A stretch of 64,000 nucleotides of DNA from UBA2396 sp038042175. GTDB taxonomy: Bacteria; Planctomycetota; Phycisphaerae; Phycisphaerales; UBA1924. Below are positions 1 to 8,929 of this stretch, piece after piece. A program made the translations under genes and the position numbers. The stretch spans positions 1 to 64,000 of the forward strand of contig CAYHQQ010000002.1 of assembly GCA_964358855.1 (NCBI GenBank), written 5' to 3'. Positions within the stretch are counted from its first letter, which is position 1. Every line of letters begins with the position of its first letter. The notes below the pieces were generated by a model. The model was not told the origin of the DNA, did not search any database, and saw nothing but the letters and a program-made list of their open reading frames with translations.

Positions 1-67
1 CCTCCAGAATCTCCGCCCCCTCTCCCGCCTCCCGATATCAACCGGTCACACCGGAGATATCCGCCCC

Positions 68-1627
68 ATGCTTCCCACCACTCCATCAGACGGCCGCCCC
101 CGTGCCGTCCTCATCGGCACCGTCGAGACCGTCGGCCTCCTCTCCGACCAGCTCGCCCTCCTCCCCGACTCCCCCGAGCCCGTCGCGTTCGTCCTGGTCG
201 ACGAGCCCGACCGCGTCGTCGGCTTCGACACCCTCGAATCGCTCCCAAGGCTCACGGCGACCCTGAACCCGAACCTGGCGATCGTCTCTCTCCCCATCTC
301 CGAATCCACCCTCATCCTAAAGGTCCGCGCAACTCTTGCCTCCCTGGGCCTCCCCGAACGATTCGTCCCGCCCCTCCCCGAACTCCTGAGCCGTCCCCCG
401 GCGCCGACTGGCACCAGGACCCTCTCCAGCCGAACGATGAACTGGGCCGACCTCATCGGCCGCACACCCCACGGCGTCGACCGAGCTTCCATCGCGGGCA
501 TCCTCGAGGGCAAACGCGTCCTCATCACGGGCGCCGGCGGTTCCATCGGCTCCGAAATCGCCCGCATCGTCGCGACCTTCAAGCCGGCCCAGGTCATCCT
601 CATGGAACGGGCCGAGAACGCCCTCTTCGAGGTCGACCGCCAGATCGCCGAGCGATTCCCGGGTGTCTCGCGCAAGGCCATCCTCCACGACGTCACCAAC
701 ACCGACGCGACGCTCCGCCACCTGGCGGCCTTGCGCCCGCACGTCGTCTTCCACGCTGCCGCCCACAAGCACGTGCCCCTGATGGAAGACCACCCCGCCC
801 ACGCGGTCTCCAACAACTTCTTCGGCACCAAGTCGATCGCCGACGCCTCACTCGCCACCGGCGTCGAGCGCTTCGTCCTGATCTCCAGCGACAAGGCCGT
901 CAACCCCTCGAGCGTCATGGGCGCCACCAAGCGCCTCGCCGAGACCTACACCCAGGCGCTCCACCGCCAGGCCCGCACGGTCTCCCCCTCGGCCACGCGT
1001 TTCAGCATGGTCCGCTTCGGCAACGTCCTGGGCAGCGCGTGCAGCGTCCTGCCTATCTGGGCGAGCCAGATCGAGGCCGGCAGCCCCATCACCGTCACCG
1101 ACGACCGCATGACCCGCTACTTCATGACCATCACCGAGGCCGCCATGCTGGTGATCCAGGCCGCCTCACTTCCCACCGATGGCGCCAGCGCCCCGGTCTA
1201 CGTCCTGGACATGGGCGAGCCCGTCCGCATCCTGGACCTTGCCCGCCGCTTCGCCGCCGCCCTGGGTTACACGCCCCGCGTCAAGGGCGAGGCCGCGACT
1301 CCCGGAATCACCGACCAGTTCGCCGAGATCATCCTCACCGGCGCCCGCCCGGGCGAGAAACTCCACGAGGAGCTCGCCTACTCCGCCGAGCAGCTCAACC
1401 ACACGCAACACCCGGGCATCCGTTCCTGGACCAGCGACGCGAGCCTTCGCGTCAACATGCCCCAGCTCGTCTCCGACCTTGCGGCCGTCCGCGAGAGCAC
1501 CGACCGCGATCAGGTCCTGGTTGCGATCCGGCGGCACGTGCCCGAGATGGTCGCCTCCACGAGCGAGCTCAAGCCGTTCACGTCGACCCAAACAAAGCCA
1601 AATCAAAGGCCTTCCGTGGCCGCCTAG
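68..1627 (+). CDS. FlaA1/CapD-like nucleotide-sugar 4,6-dehydratase, soluble form
   Basis: Likely an NDP-sugar (UDP-GlcNAc type) 4,6-dehydratase/epimerase of the polysaccharide biosynthesis family, acting early in surface glycan or glycoprotein sugar synthesis. The 519-residue product starts with a Rossmann-like region (about residues 10-110). An extended SDR domain follows, with the dinucleotide motif GAGGSIGSE at about 155-163 and the family signature SSDKAVNPSSVMGATKR in the middle. The C-terminal part carries the ARPGEKLHEEL motif typical of CapD/FlaA1. Most family members of this type have four N-terminal membrane helices. None is visible here, so the protein is probably cytosolic. The ATG at 68 follows a weak GGAG. 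Family assignment is firm; the exact sugar substrate is not known. Confidence 0.88.
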   Translation: MLPTTPSDGRPRAVLIGTVETVGLLSDQLALLPDSPEPVAFVLVDEPDRVVGFDTLESLPRLTATLNPNLAIVSLPISESTLILKVRATLASLGLPERFVPPLPELLSRPPAPTGTRTLSSRTMNWADLIGRTPHGVDRASIAGILEGKRVLITGAGGSIGSEIARIVATFKPAQVILMERAENALFEVDRQIAERFPGVSRKAILHDVTNTDATLRHLAALRPHVVFHAAAHKHVPLMEDHPAHAVSNNFFGTKSIADASLATGVERFVLISSDKAVNPSSVMGATKRLAETYTQALHRQARTVSPSATRFSMVRFGNVLGSACSVLPIWASQIEAGSPITVTDDRMTRYFMTITEAAMLVIQAASLPTDGASAPVYVLDMGEPVRILDLARRFAAALGYTPRVKGEAATPGITDQFAEIILTGARPGEKLHEELAYSAEQLNHTQHPGIRSWTSDASLRVNMPQLVSDLAAVRESTDRDQVLVAIRRHVPEMVASTSELKPFTSTQTKPNQRPSVAA

Positions 1628-1710
1628 GGGTCGTGACTCCGCGGAATTCGTGGTGTAGACTGCCCGTCCACCGGAGCAAAGTCGCCCCCGGCGCATCAGT
1701 ATCTCAGCCC

Positions 1711-1956
1711 ATGACCGAACAGATCAAACTCCTCAAAGAGACCGAAGAGGCCCGCGAGAGCGCCCAGGCGCTGCTCCAGTGGCTCGTCGAGGCCAAGACC
1801 CAGTCCGACGCCAACCTGGCCCAGACGGGCCTGCAGGACCACGTCCGCTCGCTGACGGGCAAGTCCAGCATCGAGAACGCCATCGTTTCGACCCGTCGCA
1901 TGATCGACACGCTCACCCGTCACCTCGACCAGTTCAAAACCCAAAGCGCAAGGTAA
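1711..1956 (+). CDS. small hypothetical helical protein
   Basis: An 81-residue product beginning MTEQIKLLKETEEARESAQ, rich in Glu, Gln, Leu and Ala and probably all alpha-helical. It has no signal peptide or membrane segment, and I do not recognise a family. It lies 83 bases after the dehydratase gene and 136 bases before dut, on the same strand. No clear ribosome binding site precedes the ATG. I keep it because its composition is protein-like and it fills the gap. The same frame is open further upstream, but that part overlaps the dehydratase and has the arginine/proline-rich look of an out-of-frame translation. Confidence 0.55.
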   Translation: MTEQIKLLKETEEARESAQALLQWLVEAKTQSDANLAQTGLQDHVRSLTGKSSIENAIVSTRRMIDTLTRHLDQFKTQSAR

Positions 1957-1961
1957 GCCCA

Positions 1962-2001
1962 CAGAGCCGCGAGCGTCAGCGAGCGACGTCCCCGGGGCCC
2001 A
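1962..2001. repeat. GCGAGCG-type dispersed repeat unit
   Basis: The stretch after the small gene contains GCCGCGAGCGTCAGCGAGCG followed by ACGTCCCCGGGG. The 13-mer GCGAGCGACGTCC at 1979-1991 recurs exactly at 30479-30491, at the tatC/tadA junction. Its position between genes and its partial inverted symmetry suggest a dispersed intergenic repeat of the kind found in planctomycete genomes. Only these two places were seen in the window. Confidence 0.4.
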
Positions 2002-2092
2002 GTGACGTCGTGCGTCGACTGTGCTGGAAGTCCTGGGCTGGCGACGACGCTTCAATCGATCCATGGATTGAAAGTACCGCTACGCTCTGTTC

Positions 2093-2677
2093 GTGAGCAT
2101 CAACCCGAACCCGGAACTCCTCGTCAAGCTCCTGTCGCCCCGGGCCACCCTGCCCGCGTACCAGTCCGCCGGGGCCGCCGGCCTCGACCTCTCGGCCTGT
2201 CTCCCGGCCGAAACCGAGTCCCTCACGATCAGGCCGGGCGAGATTCTTCTGGTCCCCACCGGCCTCGCTATTGCGGTCCCCCCGGGCTTCGAGGGCCAGG
2301 TCCGCGCCCGCTCGGGCCTGGCCACCAAGCACGGCATCGGGCTCCCCAACGCCCCGGGCACCATCGACAGCGACTACCGCGGCGAGCTCAAAGTCGCCGT
2401 CATCAACTTCAGCACCAAGCCCTTTGAGATCACCCACGCCCTGCGCATCGCCCAGCTCGTCGTCGCCCCTGTCGCAAAGGCGGACATTCGTGTGGTGTCC
2501 GATTTGGGCGAGACCACCCGCGGCGCGGGCGGCTTCGGATCCACGGGCCTGTCTTCGACGATCGAAGTCCGTGGTGGCACCGCTCTCCAGAGCGGTGTTC
2601 CTGGTGCAACGACTCTCCAGGGCGGTGATGCTGTTTCCCCGAAGGGTGCCGGTCCGGCCCCGCTCACCTCTCGTTGA
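2093..2677 (+). CDS. dut: dUTP diphosphatase
   Basis: Hydrolyses dUTP to dUMP and pyrophosphate, keeping uracil out of DNA and feeding dTMP synthesis; tmk is at 60.6 kb. All five trimeric dUTPase motifs are visible: AGLDL near residue 28, RARSGLA (about 69-75), the GTIDSDYRGE segment (about 87-96), RIAQLV in motif 4, and the C-terminal glycine-rich RGAGGFGSTG (about 143-152) that closes over the active site. Start is GTG at 2093. Bacterial dUTPases usually end just after motif 5. This one runs about 40 residues further through a low-complexity tail encoded by a palindromic repeat (2575-2632), and its stop overlaps the convergent next gene by 14 bases. The enzyme itself looks intact. Confidence 0.95.
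   Translation: MSINPNPELLVKLLSPRATLPAYQSAGAAGLDLSACLPAETESLTIRPGEILLVPTGLAIAVPPGFEGQVRARSGLATKHGIGLPNAPGTIDSDYRGELKVAVINFSTKPFEITHALRIAQLVVAPVAKADIRVVSDLGETTRGAGGFGSTGLSSTIEVRGGTALQSGVPGATTLQGGDAVSPKGAGPAPLTSR
2575..2632. repeat. palindromic two-unit repeat inside the 3' end of dut
   Basis: Two diverged tandem units, GGCACCGCTCTCCAGAGCGGTG and then CGACTCTCCAGGGCGGTGATG. The first contains a perfect 8-bp inverted repeat, ACCGCTCT/AGAGCGGT, with a 2-base spacer. It looks like a REP-type element that has extended the dut reading frame. It could also act as a weak hairpin between the convergent genes. Confidence 0.55.
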
Positions 2678-3839
2678 TCTGCACCGTGGCCGTGACCTCC
2701 CGCCGGATCACCTTGCGTTGCAGGGAGAGCGTCGTGGGCACGCCGTCGGCGCCCCATCGCACCGGCTCCCCGTCGGGCGGGCCTGCGAGCACCCACACCA
2801 CCGCGTGCACCGTCGCGACGCCCGGAAACTCCGACGAGAAATCGCCCGAAGCGAGCGTCGGATTCACGTGCACGCGAAGCGGATCCATGGTCTTGTTCTG
2901 CTGTCCCACAGGGACCGCAGATGCCATCGTCGTCAGAAACTGCTTCTCAAAGTCCGTTCGCTTGTCGTCGGCCGGCGGCCCCGGAAGCTCCACGCGAACC
3001 CCTTCCACCACGAAGGTCAGCTGCCCCAGCGGCGTGTCCCCGGCCGACCCCACGTACCGCCCCTTGAGAACCGCCGAAAAGGTCTGCCCGGCAAGCGCCG
3101 AGGGCGGCACGTCCAACGTGAAGTCCGCGAGTTCTTCGTAGTACCTCGTCACCAGGTCGCCATCGAGCGAGCCGTCGTCCATCCGCTTGTGGAGCCAGTT
3201 GGTCGACCGCCGATCCAGCACGCTCGCCCTGGTCCGGCGCTCCAGGAGCCCCTCGGCGATCCATCGCAACTGTCCGCTCGTCAGGATCCGCTGGTCCAGC
3301 GCGCCCCAGCTCTGGGCCGCCGAGTCGGGCGGTGCGTTGAGCACGTGGCTCACCAGCAAAGGCGTGGGCAACTGCGTCGCAAACCATCGCGAGACCGTGT
3401 CACGCAGGAGGAACACCGACAGCGCCGCGGCACACAACACAAAGCCGCCCACCACCGCCCTGGGGTTGCCCAGAGGCTTGCCCACCCTCCACCCGCCAAA
3501 GTGTCTCCAGAAATGCCCGCACTCGGGACAGTGGGCGAGCAGCCGATCGCGCTCCTCGACCCGCTGATACCCGCACTCGGAGCAGTGAAGCGACCCGCCC
3601 ACTCGCCTTGGCAGCGCCTTGGCCACGACAACCAGTCCAAGGGCGACCAGCGCGAGCTCGATCGCCTGGGGCAATCCCAGCACGACCCCCAGGAGCGGAT
3701 TCTGCGACTTGTAGGCCGTCACGACCATCTGTCCCAGCGCGACCGCGACAGCGAACCCCGCCCCGCCAAGCGCGAGCAGCGCCGCGGGTCTTTGCCGCAC
3801 CAGTCTCGCGGGCAACGTGCTCACCAGCGCAGCACCCAT
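2664..3839 (-). CDS. membrane protein with zinc ribbon, unknown function
   Basis: A 391-residue protein with hydrophobic segments at about 17-40, 47-72 and 130-150. A zinc-ribbon-like motif CSECGY...HCPECGHF (about 82-107) lies between the second and third. The remainder is a soluble region without a recognised domain. Other zinc-ribbon membrane proteins at 8615 and 55706 share the four-cysteine idea but not the overall sequence. A GGAG sits directly before the ATG. The gene is convergent with dut and overlaps its stop by 14 bases. Function unknown. Confidence 0.75.
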   Translation of the reverse strand: MGAALVSTLPARLVRQRPAALLALGGAGFAVAVALGQMVVTAYKSQNPLLGVVLGLPQAIELALVALGLVVVAKALPRRVGGSLHCSECGYQRVEERDRLLAHCPECGHFWRHFGGWRVGKPLGNPRAVVGGFVLCAAALSVFLLRDTVSRWFATQLPTPLLVSHVLNAPPDSAAQSWGALDQRILTSGQLRWIAEGLLERRTRASVLDRRSTNWLHKRMDDGSLDGDLVTRYYEELADFTLDVPPSALAGQTFSAVLKGRYVGSAGDTPLGQLTFVVEGVRVELPGPPADDKRTDFEKQFLTTMASAVPVGQQNKTMDPLRVHVNPTLASGDFSSEFPGVATVHAVVWVLAGPPDGEPVRWGADGVPTTLSLQRKVIRREVTATVQINER

Positions 3840-3920
3840 CTCCGAGGTACGCCCTCGCTTTGGTTGCGATTCATTCGCATGACCACCCTCCCAAACCCAG
3901 CCCCAAACGCAGCTCCAATC

Positions 3921-5357
3921 TCAGCTTAGGCCGCCCTTGAACTGCATGGTCTGCCCCTTGGCACGCATGCGGCGCAACGCGGGAGTTTCCTTGAGGATTT
4001 CTTCGGCGGTACGGCCCGGCTTGTCCTTGGCACCCGACTTTCCGCCGCCGCCCGGCTTCCCGCCGCCGCCAAACGCGCCGCCACCCCCGCCGCCTCCACC
4101 CATCCCGCCACCACCCCCACCAGCGCCGATCTCCACCGCGGGCAGCGGCTTCATCGCCTTCATGGACAGGCTGACCCGGCGGTTGGCCTGATCAACCTTG
4201 AGCACCTTGACCGTGATGATCTGATCCGGCTTCACCGCGTCCTCGACCTTGTTGATCCGCTTGTGGTCGAGCTCGCTGATGTGCACCAGACCCTCGACTC
4301 CAGGGGCGATCTCGACGAACGCTCCGAACTCGGCAATCTTGGTCACGCGTCCGGTCAGTTCGGCGCCCTCGGTGATGGCGGCCGCGGACTGGAACGGGTC
4401 GCCCATCAGCTGCTTCATGCCCAGGCTGATCCGACCGCCCTCCCAGTCGAGCTTGATGATCTTGCAGGAGACGCGCTGGCCTTCCTTGAGGTGCTTCTCG
4501 ACGGCCTTGGCGCCGTAGCCGGTCCGGTCGTACGTCAGGTCGGAGATGTGCACGAGCCCGTCGATCCCGCCCAGGTCGATAAACGCGCCAAACTCCATGA
4601 TCTTGCGCACGGTTCCCTCGACGGTGTCGCCCTCGTGAAGCGTGGTCTTGAGCTTCTCGGCCATCTCGGCCCGCTCAGACTCCATGACGCTCCGGCGCGA
4701 CAACACGATGTTCCCCGAGCCCATCCGCTCGATCCGCGTGATCTGAGCCTTGACCTTCTCGCCCACCATCACTGTCAAGTCCGGAATCCGATCGACCGAA
4801 ACCTGGCTCGCCGGCATGAAAGCCCGGTGGTTGGCCACCATCAGCTCCAGCCCGCCCTTGGTCACGCCCGTCACCTTCGCCTCAACGGTCTGTCCGACCT
4901 CAAGCAACTCCCAGTCGGCCTTGTGGACGGCCCCGGGGCGCGAGCAGACAAACAGGCTCTCGGCCGCCTCGTACTTGTCGACGACCACCGCGAGCTGCGA
5001 GCCCACCACCGGCAGCTCTTCCTCCTTGAACTGAATCCGCGTCACGATCCCCAGTTCCTTGGGCCCGAACTCAACGAAGATGTCCGTCGGACCCACCGAG
5101 ACCACCGTTCCCGTGCGGTGCTCTCGCCCCGCCTGGACCACGCGAGGCCCTCGAATACCGGCCGGCTTGCCGCCCGCCGCGGCCGGCTTGGGCTGTGTCG
5201 CCCCGCTTCCAGGACCACCTTCCGACACCATCGCCTTCGACATCACCGCGTCCATCTCGGCCGAAAGCTCGGCGGAAATATCCGAATTGGCGGGGGCGCT
5301 GCTGGGGGTTGGGGAGGGGGCCGGACTCTGGGAGACGGGGTTGGGAGTGGTGGACAT
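3921..5357 (-). CDS. S1 RNA-binding domain protein (ribosomal protein S1-like)
   Basis: RNA-binding protein of the ribosomal S1 type, expected to help mRNA binding on the 30S subunit. The 478-residue product has an N-terminal Ser/Pro/Ala-rich leader, then four S1 OB-folds (about 80-145, 152-230, 240-325 and 332-405). The third and fourth carry the classical GLVHISDL and GLVHISEL motifs. A glycine-rich linker (about 415-445) is followed by a conserved-looking tail ending RRMRAKGQTMQFKGGLS. E. coli S1 has six domains, so this is a shorter form. It is divergent from pdxA across 162 bases. Whether it is the main S1 or a paralogue cannot be told here, so no symbol is given. Confidence 0.85.
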   Translation of the reverse strand: MSTTPNPVSQSPAPSPTPSSAPANSDISAELSAEMDAVMSKAMVSEGGPGSGATQPKPAAAGGKPAGIRGPRVVQAGREHRTGTVVSVGPTDIFVEFGPKELGIVTRIQFKEEELPVVGSQLAVVVDKYEAAESLFVCSRPGAVHKADWELLEVGQTVEAKVTGVTKGGLELMVANHRAFMPASQVSVDRIPDLTVMVGEKVKAQITRIERMGSGNIVLSRRSVMESERAEMAEKLKTTLHEGDTVEGTVRKIMEFGAFIDLGGIDGLVHISDLTYDRTGYGAKAVEKHLKEGQRVSCKIIKLDWEGGRISLGMKQLMGDPFQSAAAITEGAELTGRVTKIAEFGAFVEIAPGVEGLVHISELDHKRINKVEDAVKPDQIITVKVLKVDQANRRVSLSMKAMKPLPAVEIGAGGGGGGMGGGGGGGGAFGGGGKPGGGGKSGAKDKPGRTAEEILKETPALRRMRAKGQTMQFKGGLS

Positions 5358-5519
5358 GGGTGCTTCTTGACGTGCTGAGGTCGGCCCAGTTCAGTGATAG
5401 CTCGGATGAGCAAAGATCCCGGCGGGCCTGCACCTCACGTTTCGCCGGGTCTGTAGTTTAGCGGACAACCCGCCTTTCTCCAATGCCGTTTGCCCCCTCC
5501 CCCTCCGCTAATGTTCCGC

Positions 5520-6605
5520 ATGCCCCGCCTCGCCCTCCCAACCATCGCCGTCACCCTGGGAGATCCCGGAGGTATCGGGCCTGAGGTCACCGCCAAGGCG
5601 CTGCTGGATCCCCACATCAGTGCCCTCGCCCGCTGGCGAATTCTCGGCCCGGCTCAGGCCTGGACCAGTGCCTGCAAGGCCGCCGGCCTGGACGCGACGG
5701 CCTTCTCGATCGACCTCGTTCCTTCAAGCCTTTCCCAGTCCCAGCCCTACGACCAGCTCGCCATGGGCTCGGCCTCGCGCCCGACCATCGGAGGCGGCGC
5801 TTGCTCGTTCGCCGCGGTCGTTGACGCGATCGAACTCGCCAAACGCCCACTGGGCGATCCGCTATGTGCGCACGCGATCGTCACCGCCCCCATCAGCAAG
5901 GAGGCCTGGGCCCTGGCCGGCCACCGCCAGTACCCGGGGCACACCGAGCTCCTCGCCGAGCGTTTCAACACCCCCGATGCCAAAATGTTCTTTCACTGCC
6001 CGCTCCCGCAAGGGCCGGGTCGACCCGAGCACCACAGTCTCAACGTCGTGCTTGTTACGGTCCACGTGCCCCTCGCCAGAGTTTCAGGACTCCTGACCAT
6101 GGGTGTCGTGCTCGACGCGATTCGCGCGGGCGCCCGCGCCTGTCGGTCGCTTGGAATCGCAAAGCCCCGCGTCGCCGTGTGCGGACTCAATCCGCACGCC
6201 GGCGAGAATGGACTCCTGGGAATCGAAGAACAGCAGTTCATCTCCCCGGCCATTGAGCTTGCCCGCGAAGAGGGCCTTGAGGCCTCGGGTCCGTGGCCCG
6301 GCGACACCGTTTTCAACCGTGCCACGCGAGGGGATTTTGACCTTGTCGTTGCGATGTACCACGACCAAGGGCTTATCCCGGTCAAACTCCTTGGCTGGGA
6401 CCGCGCGGTGAATGTCACCGTCGGGCTTCCGGTTCCGCGCACCAGCCCCGATCACGGCACCGCCTTCGACATCGCCGGGCGAGGGCTCGCGGACCCTGGC
6501 AGCATGAAAGCCGCCATGGCGCTCGCCGCTCGCATGTGTGTTCAAGGGGCGGACCGGGTCACTTCCCGATCGTCTGCTCCAGGAACGCCGCCGACTGCTT
6601 GTTGA
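5520..6605 (+). CDS. pdxA: 4-hydroxythreonine-4-phosphate dehydrogenase
   Basis: NAD-dependent enzyme of the DXP-dependent pyridoxal phosphate pathway. It oxidises 4-phosphohydroxy-L-threonine, and its product is joined to DXP by PdxJ. The 361-residue protein begins with the family motif DPGGIGPE (residues 14-21). It has GLNPHAGENG in the middle and MYHDQGLIPVK followed by TSPDHGTAFDIAG near the end; the metal-binding His/Asp residues fall in these blocks. I chose the ATG at 5520 because it gives the usual 10-residue lead; an in-frame ATG at 5511 is also possible. The last 47 bases overlap the convergent S9 peptidase gene, which probably makes the C-terminal tail non-conserved. Its PLP product is used by enzymes such as the trans-sulfuration enzyme at 16.2 kb. 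Confidence 0.93.
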   Translation: MPRLALPTIAVTLGDPGGIGPEVTAKALLDPHISALARWRILGPAQAWTSACKAAGLDATAFSIDLVPSSLSQSQPYDQLAMGSASRPTIGGGACSFAAVVDAIELAKRPLGDPLCAHAIVTAPISKEAWALAGHRQYPGHTELLAERFNTPDAKMFFHCPLPQGPGRPEHHSLNVVLVTVHVPLARVSGLLTMGVVLDAIRAGARACRSLGIAKPRVAVCGLNPHAGENGLLGIEEQQFISPAIELAREEGLEASGPWPGDTVFNRATRGDFDLVVAMYHDQGLIPVKLLGWDRAVNVTVGLPVPRTSPDHGTAFDIAGRGLADPGSMKAAMALAARMCVQGADRVTSRSSAPGTPPTAC

Positions 6606-8571
6606 ACAGGAGGCGATTCTCGAGCTTGGCAAACCCGTGTCCCTCGTCGGGGAAGACCAGGAGCTGGGGCGTCAGCGCGGGGTTTTTCTCGGCCGCCGCC
6701 CGGTCCTTGAGGGCCACCGCCAGCTGCATGGCCTCTTCGATCGGCACGCGTGGGTCGTTGAAGCCGTGGGCGATGAACATCGGCACCTTGATCTTGTCGA
6801 GTTTCTTGATCGACGAAACGCTCGCCAGGAAATCCGGATCGCTCAGAGGCCCGTACTCCACCTCGCGCAGCTTGCGCCGATATCCGCTGGTCTTCTCCAG
6901 GAACGTCTGGAGATTGACGATCCCGACGATATCGACGCCGGCTCCGAAGTAGGGCTTGCCCTTGGTCGCCTCGGCGTTGAGGGTGTCCTCGACGAGGCAC
7001 GCCACCGACATGAAGCCGCCATAACTGCCGCCATAGGTCGTGATCTTCCCCGGTGTCGCGTATCCCTTGTCCACGAGGAACTTGGCCGCGGCGACGCCGT
7101 CCTTCACGCTTGCCCAGCGTCCCTTGTAGTCGTCCATCATCTGGAACGCCCGTCCGTAGCCGGTCGACCCGCGCACGTTGGGCAGGATGATGCCAAACCC
7201 GCGTGAGAGCAGATACTGCTGGGCGGCGGAGAAGTTCGGGCGGTGCTGCCCCTCGGGTCCGCCGTGGTACAGGCAGATGAAGGGAATCGGGCGGGGCTTG
7301 GCCGCGTCGTAGCCCGGGGGCAGGAAGACGAACGCGGGAATCTCAAGTCCGTCGAAGCTCTTGTACTTCACGAGCTCGGGGAGCGGGAACTTTGAGAGGT
7401 CGACGCCCTGTGATTCCACGAACGTCAGCTGTGTCGTTGTTCCGCCCGCGCCCAGAGTCGACACGTACGCCCCGCCGGGTGTCTTCGCGTTGTTCATCGA
7501 CCACACGAGCGAGTTGCCCCGGAAGGTCCCCAGGCCGACGATGCCGCGGTCGATCTTGGGCAGATCGACGGACCTGAAGGCGTCCACCGTGTACACGTGC
7601 GGGACGCCGTACCCGTCCTCATTGGTCGCGACGGCAAGCATGGTCTTCTCGTGGTTGAATCCCACGCCGTCGAGCTCGAACTTGTTGAGCGACGGGAGGG
7701 GAGAGGACACGCTCTGGGTCTTGAGGTCCTTGATGTAGATCCGCTCGTTGCCGTCGCGGTAGTCGGAGGTGATCATCACCTGCTGGTTTCCGGGCATGTA
7801 TCCGACGACGCTGTTGGCCGCGGTCTTGCCCTCGTCCTTGATGGTGATCTCGACGAGGGCGCCGGACTTGACGTCAAGCTCGAAGACGTTGGCGTCTGAG
7901 GCCGAGTTGGACTTCTCGACGATGAGCCGCGACCCGTCGGGAGTCGCATCCTCAACCGACCACGAGCCTTCCTTGCCCAGGACCTTGGTGGTCTTGCCGG
8001 TCGCGAACGTGTGCTTGTAAAGGTGGAAATCGTTGGGGCTGTCGTCGTTGCCGCTGAAGTAGAACGCCGACGAATCGTCGGCCCAGTGGTTCACGGCATA
8101 CTGCGCCTTGGCATTGGCGGCGACGGGAGTGACCTTCGCGGTCTTGGTGTCCATCAGCGAGATCTGGAAGTTCTCGTTCCCGCCCACCGCGTGGCTCAGT
8201 AGCACCTTGGTGCCGTCGCGGCTGAGGGAAAAGGAGCCCAGCCCGTCCTTGTAGTCCGTCAGGCGCTCGATGCGGGCCTTCCCGGGCGAGTAGTCCCTGC
8301 CGCCGCCCGAGACCGCCAGGGGCGTGACGCGATACAACTGCCAGATTCCGTCGGGCCAGTCGCGGAAGTAGAGCGTGCCGTCGGCGGCCAGAGCCGCGCC
8401 CGCCGGCACACGGATCTTGAGAAACTGCTCGATCGTGGGACGACCCGCGGGCATCGCGCTCGACTTTGTTGCTTCGTGAGCGGCGGCCTGGGGTTGACTC
8501 GTTGGCGTGGTTGTGCACGCGGGCAGAATCGCAAGGCCCGCCACAAGCACGATCCGCATCAATTTCGACAT
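6559..8571 (-). CDS. S9 family prolyl oligopeptidase-like lipoprotein
   Basis: Serine peptidase of the S9 (acylaminoacyl/dipeptidyl peptidase) family, likely cleaving peptides in the periplasm. The 670-residue product starts with a lipoprotein signal peptide, MSKLMRIVLVAGLAILPAC, where the cysteine is the lipidation site. A beta-propeller region follows (about 50-390), then an alpha/beta hydrolase domain. The nucleophile motif YGGSYGGF places the catalytic serine at residue 516. The Asp and His are probably in GFNDPRVP and DEGHGF. AGGAG lies 8 bases before the ATG at 8571, so this start is preferred over an in-frame upstream ATG at 8613. Confidence 0.92.
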   Translation of the reverse strand: MSKLMRIVLVAGLAILPACTTTPTSQPQAAAHEATKSSAMPAGRPTIEQFLKIRVPAGAALAADGTLYFRDWPDGIWQLYRVTPLAVSGGGRDYSPGKARIERLTDYKDGLGSFSLSRDGTKVLLSHAVGGNENFQISLMDTKTAKVTPVAANAKAQYAVNHWADDSSAFYFSGNDDSPNDFHLYKHTFATGKTTKVLGKEGSWSVEDATPDGSRLIVEKSNSASDANVFELDVKSGALVEITIKDEGKTAANSVVGYMPGNQQVMITSDYRDGNERIYIKDLKTQSVSSPLPSLNKFELDGVGFNHEKTMLAVATNEDGYGVPHVYTVDAFRSVDLPKIDRGIVGLGTFRGNSLVWSMNNAKTPGGAYVSTLGAGGTTTQLTFVESQGVDLSKFPLPELVKYKSFDGLEIPAFVFLPPGYDAAKPRPIPFICLYHGGPEGQHRPNFSAAQQYLLSRGFGIILPNVRGSTGYGRAFQMMDDYKGRWASVKDGVAAAKFLVDKGYATPGKITTYGGSYGGFMSVACLVEDTLNAEATKGKPYFGAGVDIVGIVNLQTFLEKTSGYRRKLREVEYGPLSDPDFLASVSSIKKLDKIKVPMFIAHGFNDPRVPIEEAMQLAVALKDRAAAEKNPALTPQLLVFPDEGHGFAKLENRLLFNKQSAAFLEQTIGK

Positions 8572-8614
8572 GAAAGAACTCCTGGCGGCGGGCAGAGAGC
8601 CCGCCAACGGCATT

Positions 8615-8878
8615 CTACCAGAGGACGCCCGACAACGCGAGCGTCACCATGATCGCTACAACACCCAGCGCGGTCCACGCCGCCCAGGTGGGCAGCCCCT
8701 TGGTGTCCTTGGCCTCCCCCAGCACCCGTCCACACTTGTGGCACCACTCCGCCTCGTCGTAGATCTCCGCCCCGCAGTCGGGACAAGGCGTGGTTTCCTT
8801 GCCGAACTGCTCAACGTCTTCGGGGCTTGGATCTTCGTCGGGTCGAATGGGTCCCGTTGGCCTTGGGCAGCACGACAT
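8615..8878 (-). CDS. small zinc-ribbon membrane protein
   Basis: An 87-residue protein with an N-terminal Pro/Asp/Glu-rich part. A zinc ribbon CPDCGAEIYDEAEWCHKCG lies at about residues 32-50, and a single C-terminal membrane helix at about 64-86. The layout suggests a tail-anchored protein with a cytosolic metal-binding head. It sits just upstream of the S9 peptidase gene on the same strand, with 43 bases between them, so the two may be cotranscribed. Function unknown. Confidence 0.7.
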   Translation of the reverse strand: MSCCPRPTGPIRPDEDPSPEDVEQFGKETTPCPDCGAEIYDEAEWCHKCGRVLGEAKDTKGLPTWAAWTALGVVAIMVTLALSGVLW

Positions 8879-8929
8879 GCCCGATTCTAGGCCAAATCCA
8901 AGCCGGCCCCCGGGCGAAAGTCGACCCGC

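Noticed and set aside
5418..5449. 7-bp inverted repeat CCCGGCG/CGCCGGG between rpsA-like and pdxA genes
   Set aside because: 18-base loop and no T tract; could be chance in GC-rich sequence.
5447..5490. tRNA-like start (GGGTCTGTAGTTTAGCGG)
   Set aside because: No matching acceptor, anticodon or T-arm follows before pdxA.
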